A stretch of 44,737 nucleotides of DNA from JBMTVT01 sp049451635 (GCA_049451635.1 JBMTVT010000009.1:1-44737); one strand, 5' to 3'; positions 15,352-24,865 are shown, counted from the first letter of the stretch. A program made the numbers and translations. Notes: a model not told the origin generated them from the letters alone.

Positions 15352-16842
15352 TTAAACCTTAGAAGCCAACGATTTAAAAAATACATAGCCAAAGCCTATA
15401 AACAGCATGAGGTGAAATGGGAAGAGACCAAAATCGCCACCTTGGTTACCCACAATAAAGGCACTGTACATACCAAAGCCAAAATAGAGCATCAATAAGC
15501 CTTCGAAAACCACATGCACCGATACGGTTTTTTTCATGTACTTGTTGTTTTTCCAGTTGTCTTTAAACGTGCTTAAATTAAATTTTGGGGTACGTATAAA
15601 TTCGCTTTTCTTACCTAAATGTCCTTCTAGAACCGCAATAGAATTATGCAGCGAAAAGCCCATAGCTATTGAGAAAAACACAAAAAACATACCAATGTAC
15701 TTAAAAAAGTTTTTGATGCCACTGCCATAAATGTTCTTGTACATAAACCAGTAACATATAAAAAATATGATGGTACTTAGTACAAAAAAGCTCATCACAT
15801 AAAAATAGGGTTTTAAATGGGTGTATTCGTTTTTAATATACAGCATGGGGATACTTAAAACCCCAACAATAAGTACATTTAAAAACATGGTGCTGTTAAG
15901 TAAATGCAACAACCCGTGCACTTTGGTTTTGGCAGAAATATTCTTGGATTTTAAAACGCGCCATAGCATTTTTCTAAAGTTTTCGGCACCGCCTTTGTTC
16001 CATCTAAATTGCTGCGAACGGGCAGCACTTATTACCACAGGCAGTTCTGCAGGAGTTTCAACATCTTCTAGATATTTAAACTTCCAGTTTTTAAGTTGGG
16101 CGCGGTAGCTTAAATCTAAATCTTCAGTTAGGGTATCGCCCTCCCAATTGCCGGCATCGATAATACAGGTTTTTCTCCAAACACCTGCTGTACCGTTAAA
16201 GTTTATAAAATGCCCTTTACTGTTTCGGCCCACTTGCTCAAGCGTAAAATGCGCATCGAGAGCAAAGGCTTGAATGCGGGTAAGTATAGAGAAATTTCGG
16301 TTGATGTGCCCCCAACGGGTTTGTACAACACCTATTTCTTCATTTTTAAAATAGGGAACGGTAAGTTTTAACCAGTCTTTTTTTGGTAAAAAATCAGAAT
16401 CGAAAATAGCAATAAATTCACCTTTGGCAATTTTTAAGCCTTCTTTTAAGGCACCTGCTTTAAAGCCTTTACGGTCGGTACGGGTGATGTGTTTAATATC
16501 CAAACCTGTAGCTTGGAGTCTTTCGATATGCTCGCAGGTGGTTTCAACAGTTTCATCGGTTGAATCGTCCAATACTTGAATTTCAAGCTTGTCTTTTGGG
16601 TAGTCGATCTCTGCAATGTTATCAAGCAACCTGTCCATAACATACATTTCGTTGTAAACGGGAAGCTGTATGGTAACACATGGAATTTCGTTTGGGTTTG
16701 AAAAATCAAACTTTTCGCAATCGTCTTTTACTTTTTTTGATGATAGGTAATTAAACAACAGGTTGAGTTGCGCTAATGCATACATGAATATGAGCAAAAG
16801 TGCAACGGAATATATAACGATGATTGTTGTTTCTAAAATCAT
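15352..16842 (-). CDS. Processive GT2 glycosyltransferase (cellulose synthase-like)
   Basis: A 496-residue membrane GT2 enzyme. An N-terminal membrane helix is followed by the catalytic domain with VTIQLPVYNE, VLDDSTDET, the DxD motif in IFDSDF (about residue 149), the base motif TEDLDLSYRA (about 240) and QQFRWNKG (about 277). These are the D, D, D, QxxRW residues of processive beta-glycosyltransferases. Four or five membrane segments follow. There is no PilZ domain. Its ATG overlaps the stop of the upstream DPM1-like gene by 4 bp (ATGA), so they are translated together. Relatives are often called cellulose synthase or glucomannan synthase-like, but the product is unknown. Confidence 0.9.
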   Translation of the reverse strand: MILETTIIVIYSVALLLIFMYALAQLNLLFNYLSSKKVKDDCEKFDFSNPNEIPCVTIQLPVYNEMYVMDRLLDNIAEIDYPKDKLEIQVLDDSTDETVETTCEHIERLQATGLDIKHITRTDRKGFKAGALKEGLKIAKGEFIAIFDSDFLPKKDWLKLTVPYFKNEEIGVVQTRWGHINRNFSILTRIQAFALDAHFTLEQVGRNSKGHFINFNGTAGVWRKTCIIDAGNWEGDTLTEDLDLSYRAQLKNWKFKYLEDVETPAELPVVISAARSQQFRWNKGGAENFRKMLWRVLKSKNISAKTKVHGLLHLLNSTMFLNVLIVGVLSIPMLYIKNEYTHLKPYFYVMSFFVLSTIIFFICYWFMYKNIYGSGIKNFFKYIGMFFVFFSIAMGFSLHNSIAVLEGHLGKKSEFIRTPKFNLSTFKDNWKNNKYMKKTVSVHVVFEGLLMLYFGFGMYSAFIVGNQGGDFGLFPFHLMLFIGFGYVFFKSLASKV

Positions 16843-17531
16843 TTTTTAATACTGTATTTAAAAATCCAGCCTAATATTTTTACGCCTGCAAATATAGCAC
16901 CTTTTATTGTACCAGACACCTTTGAAACGCCAATTCTATTTCTATAATTTACTGGAACTTCGATATATGTAAGTTTTTGCTTTAGGGCTTTTAGTTGCAT
17001 TTCTACTGTCCAGCCATAGGTTTTGTCCTCCATATTGAGCGCTAAAAGCTTTTGGTATTTAATGGCTCTAAACGGACCGAGGTCTGTAAATTTAGCTCCA
17101 AAAAACATACGCATTAAACTGGTAGCTAACCAATTACCGAATATTTGAGGCATTGTCATAGAGCCTGTTTCTCTATATTTTTTTACCCTTGCACCTATTA
17201 CAATATCAATATTGTCATTAATTATTGGAGCTACTATTTTGGTTAATTCTTCTGGGTAATCACTGTAATCACCATCTAAAAATACAATAATATTTGGTTT
17301 TTCTTTTTGGCTAGCAATATAATTCATGCCTTTTAAGCAGGCATAACCATACCCTTTATTAGTTTCGTTTAAAACGGTAGCTCCCGCATTTTCGGCGTTT
17401 TTTTCAGTATCGTCAGTTGAATTGTTGTTAACAACGATCACTTCATCAACACTTTTAGGGATATCATTAATTACAAGAGCAATAGAGCCTGCTTCGTTAT
17501 AAGCAGGAATGATAACTTTTATTTTGGGCAT
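16839..17531 (-). CDS. DPM1-like GT2 glycosyltransferase
   Basis: A 230-residue GT2 enzyme resembling dolichyl/polyprenyl-phosphate mannosyl- or glucosyltransferase. KVIIPAYNEAGSI starts the nucleotide-binding fold, VNNNSTDDT follows, and FLDGDYSDYPEE (about residue 88) carries the metal-binding acidic cluster. FTDLGPFRAIK and VPVNYRNRIGVSKVSGT are typical of the DPM1 group. It has no DPM-type C-terminal membrane pair. It probably makes a lipid-linked sugar in the inner leaflet for the GT87-like enzyme, with the overlapping GT2 gene next in the same operon. Confidence 0.88.
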   Translation of the reverse strand: MPKIKVIIPAYNEAGSIALVINDIPKSVDEVIVVNNNSTDDTEKNAENAGATVLNETNKGYGYACLKGMNYIASQKEKPNIIVFLDGDYSDYPEELTKIVAPIINDNIDIVIGARVKKYRETGSMTMPQIFGNWLATSLMRMFFGAKFTDLGPFRAIKYQKLLALNMEDKTYGWTVEMQLKALKQKLTYIEVPVNYRNRIGVSKVSGTIKGAIFAGVKILGWIFKYSIKK

Positions 17532-17602
17532 TTATGGTATTGCGTTTATTAGCTAGTTTAGTAATGCAAAGGTAATTTTTTTGTTTAATTTTTTTCGATA
17601 AA

Positions 17603-19204
17603 TTATTTACCGTTAACCAAATCCATCAAATCAACATCGTTGCCTAGAAGTATTTCATTTGGGTTGATGCGTCCTTTCATGTTACCGTTTTCTAATTTTA
17701 AAACACCCCTTGGGCATACCGCACTACAAATACCGCAACCTACACAACTGGACCTAACAATATTTTCTCCTTTTTGGGCATAAGCACGAACATCAATGCC
17801 CATTTCGCAATAGGTTGAACAGTTTCCGCAGGAAATACATTGTCCGCCATTAGTGGTTATTCTAAATTTTGAAAACATACGTTGCTGAAATCCTAAAATA
17901 GCAGCCATGGGGCAACCAAAACGACACCAAACCCTGCTGCCAAAAATGGGATAAAAGCCAGTGCCAATAACTCCTGAGAAAATAGAACCTATATACAAAC
18001 CATATGCAGAACGAAGTGTACTGGATTTTATAAAAAACAGTCTGTCGCTAGTTCCTGAATAGTGCATAATGAATAGGGATGCAATGAGTACAAAAAAACC
18101 AATGGCTCCATAACGGGCGTCTTTGCCTAATTCATGACGTTTAAAAGTCATAACAAGGCTAAAAATAACGGTTAATAAAACTCCAACTCCTAAAAGGAAA
18201 GTGTTACGGGTTAACCAAAATTTACTAGGGTCTTTTCCTAAGTAGGTATATATCATGGCGGTCGTCATGATAACCGAAAACACCAAGACCGTATGGATTA
18301 GCCAACATTCTAGTTTCCAAGCGGATAATTTTTTTGATGATAATTGCCTGAATGAATCACCGGCTGTTTCAGCTAATGCACCACAACCACATACCCATGA
18401 ACAGTACCAACGTTTCCCAAATTTATAGGTAAGAATGGGCGAAATAACAAAAATGGATAAGATGCCAAAAATTAATAATGACAGTCCTAATGTACCAGAT
18501 GACAATAACCCGTTGATAGACCAACCATCAAATAAATAATAGTTGAGGGGCCACATGCTTTTTAAATCGTAATAAGGTAAATTGTACTGAGGACTTTCAT
18601 TTAATCTAGCCATAAATTCTGGAATTAAAAAAGCAAACCCCAATTGAAAGAACATTACAGAAATCGTTCTAACTTGTTGATACCTATTGTGTCGATATTT
18701 CAATATGAATTTGTACCCAAAAATTAAAATGGCTAGGGTGTAAAGTGCGGCATATACAAACCATTGACTTGCGGGTCGTCCGCTTAATAAAAAGCTCAAA
18801 GGGTCGAATAAAGCAACAAGCCCAGTATTGGCTTCACCATTAGAGGCTTGACCTAAATACTGTGGGAAAAAATAAAGAACAATATAAAAACTTGTTAGCA
18901 CAATGCCAGTAACCCAACCTAAAATACCATGTGAAGAAATGGATTTAAACCAAACTGCATCATTTTTTATACCTTCTAGTTTGGTTAAATAAGTGTCATT
19001 TGCAAAAATAACAGTACCAATTGCTATAAGCCCCAAAGCAAGTGATAAGAATAACCCTTTTTTGGGAAAATGTGTATTTAATAATGCCAAGGATAAAATA
19101 AATAGCCCAACAACGCCCATTAAAATTGCTGTTTTTTGTTTGGTTGACAACTGGTTAGCTTCGGGTTTTGCTAACGACATGCTATGGTCTAGTTTATTAC
19201 TCAT
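17603..19204 (-). CDS. Membrane polyferredoxin (4Fe-4S, NapH/YccM-like)
   Basis: A 533-residue membrane iron-sulfur protein. About nine hydrophobic segments come first, with paired cysteine motifs CSWVCGCG and CRFGCPMAA as seen in NapH/CcoG/YccM-type proteins. The C-terminus has two ferredoxin clusters, CISCGNCSTYCEMG and CVGCGICSAVCPRG. It probably moves electrons across or along the inner membrane. The gene starts 1 bp after the stop of the FAD oxidoreductase, which may be its electron partner. The terminal acceptor is unknown; no other respiratory gene is nearby. Confidence 0.87.
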   Translation of the reverse strand: MSNKLDHSMSLAKPEANQLSTKQKTAILMGVVGLFILSLALLNTHFPKKGLFLSLALGLIAIGTVIFANDTYLTKLEGIKNDAVWFKSISSHGILGWVTGIVLTSFYIVLYFFPQYLGQASNGEANTGLVALFDPLSFLLSGRPASQWFVYAALYTLAILIFGYKFILKYRHNRYQQVRTISVMFFQLGFAFLIPEFMARLNESPQYNLPYYDLKSMWPLNYYLFDGWSINGLLSSGTLGLSLLIFGILSIFVISPILTYKFGKRWYCSWVCGCGALAETAGDSFRQLSSKKLSAWKLECWLIHTVLVFSVIMTTAMIYTYLGKDPSKFWLTRNTFLLGVGVLLTVIFSLVMTFKRHELGKDARYGAIGFFVLIASLFIMHYSGTSDRLFFIKSSTLRSAYGLYIGSIFSGVIGTGFYPIFGSRVWCRFGCPMAAILGFQQRMFSKFRITTNGGQCISCGNCSTYCEMGIDVRAYAQKGENIVRSSCVGCGICSAVCPRGVLKLENGNMKGRINPNEILLGNDVDLMDLVNGK

Positions 19205-19205
19205 T

Positions 19206-20510
19206 TTAAACAGTTTGTGGTTGGTTTTTGTAAGCTTTTAAAATTTCAGATTCATAATTTATATACAATTCAGGATCAAAATTAGCATCATTTAAATGTG
19301 TAATAACATAATCCATATCCCGATTTTCAGTAAGCCATTTATCAAAGATTTCATGGCGCATTCTTATACCAAAGGTGTTGATGCCCAAGAATTTATTGGT
19401 GTTCCTGTGATAAGCTATGGTAATGCATTTAGTATCATCGCTATGTTTCCAATGGAAATGTTTTTCATACTTGGGTTTCCCTTTGCTACCATGTACCCAA
19501 CCATAAGTTTGGTATTCAATATCCAGAAATTTAGCAGAATTAAACCAATGACCGGGTTTATAAGGTATGCGGTTTCCACAAATGGTTTGCGCTACCGTTT
19601 CTCCCATCATCCTGCCAGTATACCAAACTGCTTCAACAGGTCTACGGTTTCCAATAGGTTCGTGCTGTTCCGCACAATCGCCAATGGCATAAACATCAGG
19701 AACATTGGTTTCTAAGTAACGGTTAACTTTAGCACCACGACCAACTTCAATGTTTGAATCTTTTAAAAAATCAATGTTTGGGGTAACCCCAGCTGTCAAC
19801 CCAACTATGTCGCATGCAATTTCTTCACCTGTTTCTTCAATAATAACAGATTTTACATTGCCGTTTTCATCAGAAACGATTTCCTTTAAATTGGTGCTCA
19901 ATCGTAAATCGATATGATGGTTTTTAATGTGCCTGTTAATCATTTGGCTTTCTCCTTCAGGCAAAACACCATTCCAAAAACTGGATTCTCTTACTAAAAA
20001 AGTGACGGGAATGTTTCGTGAGTTAAGCATTTCGGCAAGTTCAATGCCTATTAAACCACCACCAACTATAACAGCTCTTTTGCAAACATGATTATTAGGA
20101 GCGTGTTTTTCCAAATTTTCCAAATCTTGCTTATGGTACATGCCCATAACACCTTTTAAATCTTCTCCTGACCATCCAAATTTATTGGGTTTGCTGCCCG
20201 TAGCGATAATGAGTTTATCGTAAACCATGGTATCACCTTCTAGAAAATGGAGTGTTTTAGTATGGGTGTCTACCGTTTTTACAAAACCTTTTTTTAAGAT
20301 AATATTGTTTTTTCCCCAAAACCAATTTTCATAAGGTTGCGTATGTTCAAATTTCATATGTCCCATATAAACGTACATAAGCGCGGTACGGGAAAAAAAA
20401 TAATCAGTTTCTGCTGAAATAATGGTTATTTTTTTATCGGAAAGTTTTCTAATATGTCTGGCAGCAGTAACGCCCGAAATGCCATTGCCAATAATAACAA
20501 TATGTTCCAT
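19206..20510 (-). CDS. NAD(P)/FAD-dependent oxidoreductase (pyridine nucleotide-disulfide type)
   Basis: A 434-residue flavoprotein with the N-terminal FAD motif IVIIGNGISGVTAAR, the NAD(P) motif AVIVGGGLIGIELAE near residue 148 and the second FAD motif VYAIGDCAEQ near 293. The order is that of nitrite-reductase-like or rubredoxin/ferredoxin reductases; there is no redox-active CxxC. It is the first gene of a two-gene operon with the polyferredoxin, so I infer it feeds electrons from NAD(P)H into that protein or takes them out. Start MEHIVIIG leaves no slack before the FAD motif. Confidence 0.88.
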   Translation of the reverse strand: MEHIVIIGNGISGVTAARHIRKLSDKKITIISAETDYFFSRTALMYVYMGHMKFEHTQPYENWFWGKNNIILKKGFVKTVDTHTKTLHFLEGDTMVYDKLIIATGSKPNKFGWSGEDLKGVMGMYHKQDLENLEKHAPNNHVCKRAVIVGGGLIGIELAEMLNSRNIPVTFLVRESSFWNGVLPEGESQMINRHIKNHHIDLRLSTNLKEIVSDENGNVKSVIIEETGEEIACDIVGLTAGVTPNIDFLKDSNIEVGRGAKVNRYLETNVPDVYAIGDCAEQHEPIGNRRPVEAVWYTGRMMGETVAQTICGNRIPYKPGHWFNSAKFLDIEYQTYGWVHGSKGKPKYEKHFHWKHSDDTKCITIAYHRNTNKFLGINTFGIRMRHEIFDKWLTENRDMDYVITHLNDANFDPELYINYESEILKAYKNQPQTV

Positions 20511-20604
20511 ATTTTTGGTTTGGTTTTAAAATTTGTCGTCGGTTAGGTTAAAACCTTAATACTATAATTTCAATTTGTTTAAATTTATTGATTATTTGAT
20601 AAGT

Positions 20605-21523
20605 ATGCGTTTTATTATAAAAATTTGTTTGCTCTTTTTTATCGGCTCGTGTGCCATGGCTCCCGTTAAAAGAGAAAAAATTAATGGGGTTAGTTTTGTT
20701 GCTTCGCGATATAACACATCCAGATATTATTCATAATACAGATAGATAATGGTTTGGGGAAACCAGAAAGGGTGCCAAACAATATATTAAGCTTTAAAAA
20801 GAAAGGTATTAAGGTTATGGTGAAACCACAAATTTGGGTATGGGCGGTGAATTTACGGGGACCATTAAAATGGAAAATGAGGAAAATTGGAAGCTTTTAG
20901 AGGACTCTTATTCAAATTTTATATTGGAATATGCTGAGTTGGCCGAAGAAAATCAATCACCCATACTGTTTATAGGTACTGAATTAGAGACTTTTATTGA
21001 TCACCGACCTCAATATTGGTTTGATTTGATTAAGAAGATAAAATTAGTTTACAAAGGTAAGTTAACCTATGCCGCCAATTGGAATGAGTTTACCTGAACA
21101 CCTTTTTGGGGAGAATTGGATTATGTTGGAGTGGACGCCTATTTTCCAGTGAGCCAAAGTAAAACCCCTACACTTGAAGAATGTTTGAAAGGTTGGCAAA
21201 TGCATTTAAATGACATTAAAATCATCAACCAAAAATTCAAAAAACCTATTTTGTTCACTGAGTATGGTTCCCGAAGTGTTGATTATTCTGGAAAGCAGCC
21301 ATGGAAAAGTGATAGAGATATGAACCAAGTGAATCTTCAGGCACAAAATAATACCATGCAAGCTTTATATAAAACCTTTTGAAATGAAGATTGGTTTGCT
21401 GGCGGGTTTATTTGGAAATGGTTCATCAACCACGATGATGTTGGCGGTGAAGAAAATTTTATGTTTACACCACAAAACAAACCTGTTGAGACTATTATCA
21501 GGCAACAGTACAGTTTAAATTAG
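20605..21523 (+). pseudogene. GH113-like glycosidase (beta-mannanase type), heavily decayed
   Basis: ATG 20605 opens a lipoprotein signal (LLFFIGSCAMAP, lipobox Cys 16) and then INGVSFVASR. After that the frame breaks. An internal loss of about 30 residues is apparent, followed by two TAA codons within DRxWFGETRKGAKQYIKLxK, a 1-bp frameshift at about 20840 (VWA / GEFTG), TGA at 21095-21097 and TGA at 21380-21382. The fragments align in order with GH113 glycosidases as I recall them: KVMVKPQIWVW, FIGTELETF (acid/base Glu), LDYVGVDAYFP, ILFTEYGSRSVDY (nucleophile Glu), EDWFAGGFIWKWF. The last TGA stands where relatives have TGG (Trp). Clearly dead. Confidence 0.85.
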
Positions 21524-21575
21524 GCCAAGTTTTATTCTAAAATTTAAATCTATTAGATTTGTTAAAAAATGAATC

Positions 21576-22304
21576 ATGAAAACTTTTGCTATAGGAGACA
21601 TACATGGTGGGCTTAAAGCCTTAATACAGGTTTTAAATAAACTGGAGGTTAAAGATGATGACACCCTTATTTTTATGGGCGATTATGTAGATGGTTGGAG
21701 TGAGTCTGCGCAAGTTGTTCAGTTTTTAATAGAACTTTCCGAAACCATAAATTGTATTTTCATCAAAGGTAATCATGACGTTTGGTGTGAAGAATGGTTA
21801 AAATCTGAGTACGTTAACCCCACATGGTATATGCATGGTGGTAAGGAAACGATTAGTAGTTACATGCGTTTTTCAAAAGAAGATAAAAAGAAACATTTGC
21901 AGTTTTTTGAAAACTTGAGGCTTTATTACTTAGACGATGAAAACCGACTCTTTCTTCATGCTGGTTTTACCTCAATGCATGGCGTTACTAAAGAGGTTAA
22001 TGAAGAGACCCTTTATTATGATAGAACACTTTGGGAAATGGCATTGACCATGGATAAAAGTATAGAAAAAGATTCTGCTATCTACCCAAATCGATTAAAA
22101 CATTACCATGAAATTTTTATTGGGCACACGCCAACTATTAATTTTAATGTAGACGTTCCTATGCATGCTGCAAATGTTTGGAATATAGATACAGGTGCAG
22201 CTTTTACAGGTAAACTTACGGGTATGGATATCAATACCAAGGTATTCTTTCAAAGTGATGCTTTACCTGATTTGTATCCTAATGAAAAAGGAAGGAATAA
22301 ATAG
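21576..22304 (+). CDS. Metallophosphoesterase, serine/threonine phosphatase-like
   Basis: A 242-residue calcineurin-like phosphoesterase with all metal motifs: GDIHGGL (residue 7), MGDYVDGW (about 35), KGNHDVW (about 65) and IGHTPT (about 187), plus LHAGF. It belongs to the PrpA/PrpB-like group that can act on phosphoproteins or dinucleoside polyphosphates; the substrate is unknown. No signal peptide, so cytoplasmic. It stands alone on the plus strand, converging with the arsenosugar cluster, whose last gene ends 8 bp away. Confidence 0.9.
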   Translation: MKTFAIGDIHGGLKALIQVLNKLEVKDDDTLIFMGDYVDGWSESAQVVQFLIELSETINCIFIKGNHDVWCEEWLKSEYVNPTWYMHGGKETISSYMRFSKEDKKKHLQFFENLRLYYLDDENRLFLHAGFTSMHGVTKEVNEETLYYDRTLWEMALTMDKSIEKDSAIYPNRLKHYHEIFIGHTPTINFNVDVPMHAANVWNIDTGAAFTGKLTGMDINTKVFFQSDALPDLYPNEKGRNK

Positions 22305-22311
22305 TATTAAA

Positions 22312-23004
22312 CTAACAGACCTTTTTTTTGTAAAAGCTGTATATTTCATTGGCATCTGCACCCAACCAGCATTTTAAATAAATAGAGAGATAATAAAACT
22401 GTAATTTAAAAACCCCATACTTTTTGTACAATCTTGCTGAGGTTTTTAAGGTTTTATTAATTACTATGAATTGGTTTCGTTTGTAAAGTTCGTTTATTAA
22501 AATGTTATCTTCATAAATAATATACTGTTCATCAAAACCGCCAATATCATCAAATAATATTTTGGTAATAAACTGACTTTGATCACCACCTCTGCATGCT
22601 CTCCATTTAAATTGTGTAAACCAACAAACCAATTTCAGCCACCAATGGTTGTAATCAAATTGCATTTTAAAGCACCCAGCTTCATTGCCTTTCTGCACTT
22701 CTTTTATTATTAAATCATCAAAATGCTCAGGAGGAAACGAATCGGCATGTAAAAAATATAAAATATCTCCAAAGGCATGTTTTGCGCCAAAATTCATTTG
22801 TTTAGCACGTCCTTTTTCCGAATTTAAAAAGATGATGCCGTTAAATTTTAAGACTTCATTTTTTGAGTTGTCGGTGCTACCACCATCAACAACAATAATT
22901 TCTGCAATATTTTTTTTTGAAGAATTTACTAGTAGGTGCTCCAATAATTTGCCTATGAAAGCTTCTTCGTTTAATATGGGAATTATAATGGAAATCTTAT
23001 TCAT
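22312..23004 (-). CDS. TIGR04283-type glycosyltransferase of arsenosugar cluster
   Basis: A 230-residue GT2 enzyme: IIIPILNEEAFIGKLLEHL at the N-terminus, VVDGGSTDNS, the metal-site segment FLHADSFPP, and GGFDEQYIIYEDN with the likely base. It fits the glycosyltransferase family that NCBI/TIGR names for arsenosugar biosynthesis (TIGR04283). It may link the arsenic-bearing ribose to an aglycone or extend it; the actual acceptor is not established. It is the last gene of the minus-strand cluster, and its ATG overlaps the DUF547 stop by 8 bp (ATGAATAA), so translation is coupled. Confidence 0.85.
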   Translation of the reverse strand: MNKISIIIPILNEEAFIGKLLEHLLVNSSKKNIAEIIVVDGGSTDNSKNEVLKFNGIIFLNSEKGRAKQMNFGAKHAFGDILYFLHADSFPPEHFDDLIIKEVQKGNEAGCFKMQFDYNHWWLKLVCWFTQFKWRACRGGDQSQFITKILFDDIGGFDEQYIIYEDNILINELYKRNQFIVINKTLKTSARLYKKYGVFKLQFYYLSIYLKCWLGADANEIYSFYKKKVC

Positions 23005-23854
23005 TTAATGCCCAGTTATAATCTTTAAATTTAATTTTTGCGTTTTCTGAAATTTTGATATCTGAATACTGATTTATAAAATCAATTACAGAATTATTTT
23101 GTTTAAAATCTTTAGCAAACCAATGAAAAATTTTTGAAAGCTCTAAAACATTTTCTGAAATAGAATTTCTGTTGGAATCATTTAAAAATTCCTTTGTGGC
23201 ATTGGTGAGTTGTGATTCTAAATTTTCAGAAGTAAAGGCTTTATTTTGAAGCTTAGGACAAGAAACTGAAGCACAAACAATAGCAAAATGAATGCGTGGT
23301 TCATCCATTTTGCGTAAAATATTATGTTCAATCTCATTTAAATTATACCATTTGTCTCCCAGTTTCCAGTACCATTGTTCCCATGGGTTTTTGATGTCTT
23401 TAATGCTTTTTACAGGGTAATGCCGAAGGATTAAATCAATAGTCATGGTGTTGTAGGCGTTTATCCAAAAAGCTAATTTTTCATCTTTTGGGAGTGATTC
23501 AAACGTATCGTTTTTATGCATTAAGCTTAAAAAATAGATGTAATCAAGTAATTTTTTGTGTTCGGTTTTAAATGTTTTATAATTTACATTGCCATGCTCC
23601 GAAACATGTTCTTGTAGTAATTCATTCCATAATTGGTGAATTGGTATAACTCTTTTTGTTAGAGTTTGATTATATTCAATAGGCCTATTGTCTAAAGTGC
23701 CTTCTTGTTTTATTTGGGTAGTTTCTTGAACAATGCTATCTTTTTGATTTTTAATAATTTCAACTGTTTTTTGCTGGGTCTTTTCAATAGCTAATTTTGT
23801 GCTCGAACAAGCAGAAAAAAGGCATATTAAAAAAACTAATTTGTAATATTTCAT
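22997..23854 (-). CDS. DUF547 lipoprotein
   Basis: A 285-residue exported lipoprotein. MKYYKLVFLICLFSAC gives a signal with lipobox Cys 16; the ATG at 23854 is preferred over a TTG 9 bp upstream. A 60-residue, Gln/Lys-rich linker precedes the DUF547 domain (LAFWINAYNTMTIDLI, HFAIVCASVSCPKL), whose Asn, His, Cys and Cys residues suggest a catalytic or metal site in a papain-like fold, though no activity is established. It sits between arsM and the TIGR04283 glycosyltransferase, overlapping the latter by 8 bp. A role in arsenosugar or arsenolipid handling in the periplasm is inference only. Confidence 0.85.
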   Translation of the reverse strand: MKYYKLVFLICLFSACSSTKLAIEKTQQKTVEIIKNQKDSIVQETTQIKQEGTLDNRPIEYNQTLTKRVIPIHQLWNELLQEHVSEHGNVNYKTFKTEHKKLLDYIYFLSLMHKNDTFESLPKDEKLAFWINAYNTMTIDLILRHYPVKSIKDIKNPWEQWYWKLGDKWYNLNEIEHNILRKMDEPRIHFAIVCASVSCPKLQNKAFTSENLESQLTNATKEFLNDSNRNSISENVLELSKIFHWFAKDFKQNNSVIDFINQYSDIKISENAKIKFKDYNWALNE

Positions 23855-23881
23855 GCAAAACAATTAAATATCGATCATCGA

Positions 23882-24850
23882 CTAGCAACAGCCACCACCA
23901 TCATAATGAAATGTAGATTCACTGATAAAAATATCGTCTCTACCTAAGCTTACTAGTGCACCTGCTGTTTTATCACAAACAGCAATAGGTTGGTTTTTAA
24001 GTAAAATATGGCCTTTTTTATCATCCAAAAAAGGTTCATTACCATAATAAATAGCAGCTTTACCCGTAAAAACACAAGGGCCATCTGTTGGCATGGGGTC
24101 TTTAATAGCAGCTACTTCAATAGATTCAATATAAATCAACTCATCGGTAGGGTAATGTTTAGGGTTGAGAATTCTGTATGGTTTTCTGGCACGAATTTCA
24201 ATGGTTCCAAAACCAGCATCGGTTAATGCTTTAATATAGTCACTAATTGGTAAACTGCCACTTAAACATAAAGCACGTAAACGTTCATCGTTTCTAAGGG
24301 TGTCGTTCATGGGTTGCTCGCAGGTTGGATCGCTCATTACCAAACGTCCGTGAGGTTTTAAAACACGATACATTTCGGCAATGGCTTTTTTAAGATCATC
24401 GGCTTTAAAAATGTTGAACAAACAGTTTTGCGCAGCCACGTCAATGCTATTATCTTCAACAGGTAAATTCATGGCATCTCCCTTTTTAAGCTCTACGAAT
24501 TCACTTTTAAACCAAGGGTTTAAAGCTTCGGCTTCTTTAAAGTTTTTTCTTGAGGCTTCAAGCATTTCATCTACTAAATCAACACCAACTACACCTCTTT
24601 TTTGGCGATTGAAATAGGCGAATTGCAACAATTCCATACCACCACCAACACCAACATAGAGTATTTTTGGGTTGTTGGTTAAGTCGCGTGCATGAACTGT
24701 AGAACCACATCCATAATTCATTTCTTGCATGATTTTTGGGATTTTAAGTCCAGGTAATTCCCAAATGGGGTTAGTGGTACAGCATAACCCAACTTCTGGG
24801 GTTAAGGCAGCTTCTTTATAAACGTTGTGGGTAGTTTCTAGGTAGCTCAT
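23882..24850 (-). CDS. arsM: Arsenite methyltransferase ArsM (arsenosugar type)
   Basis: A 322-residue SAM-dependent methyltransferase. ILYVGVGGGMELLQF (about residue 63) is the SAM loop, and VVGVDLVDEM and MYRVLKPHGRLVMSDP follow. Arsenic-binding cysteines are visible at 23-24 (GLCCTTNP) and 48 (NYGCGST), and the protein ends GGGCC, as in ArsM proteins encoded with ArsS. The reaction is stepwise methylation of arsenite to dimethylarsenite, which ArsS then uses. A palindromic repeat (24866-24933) separates it from the PNP gene upstream. The closest alternative, a general UbiE/COQ5 methyltransferase, would not have the Cys pattern. Confidence 0.92.
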   Translation of the reverse strand: MSYLETTHNVYKEAALTPEVGLCCTTNPIWELPGLKIPKIMQEMNYGCGSTVHARDLTNNPKILYVGVGGGMELLQFAYFNRQKRGVVGVDLVDEMLEASRKNFKEAEALNPWFKSEFVELKKGDAMNLPVEDNSIDVAAQNCLFNIFKADDLKKAIAEMYRVLKPHGRLVMSDPTCEQPMNDTLRNDERLRALCLSGSLPISDYIKALTDAGFGTIEIRARKPYRILNPKHYPTDELIYIESIEVAAIKDPMPTDGPCVFTGKAAIYYGNEPFLDDKKGHILLKNQPIAVCDKTAGALVSLGRDDIFISESTFHYDGGGCC

Positions 24851-24865
24851 ATTGTTCTTTTATGT

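Noticed and set aside
15352..17531. A bacterial cellulose synthase operon
   Set aside because: There is no BcsB, BcsC, BcsZ or PilZ domain nearby; only the GT2 motif set is shared.
20605..21523. Recoding of TGA as tryptophan, suggested by TGG-to-TGA in the GH113 gene
   Set aside because: TGA is the normal stop of intact genes here (for example the flavoprotein at 2693 and the GT87-like gene), and the GH113 gene also has TAA codons and a frameshift, so it is a pseudogene.
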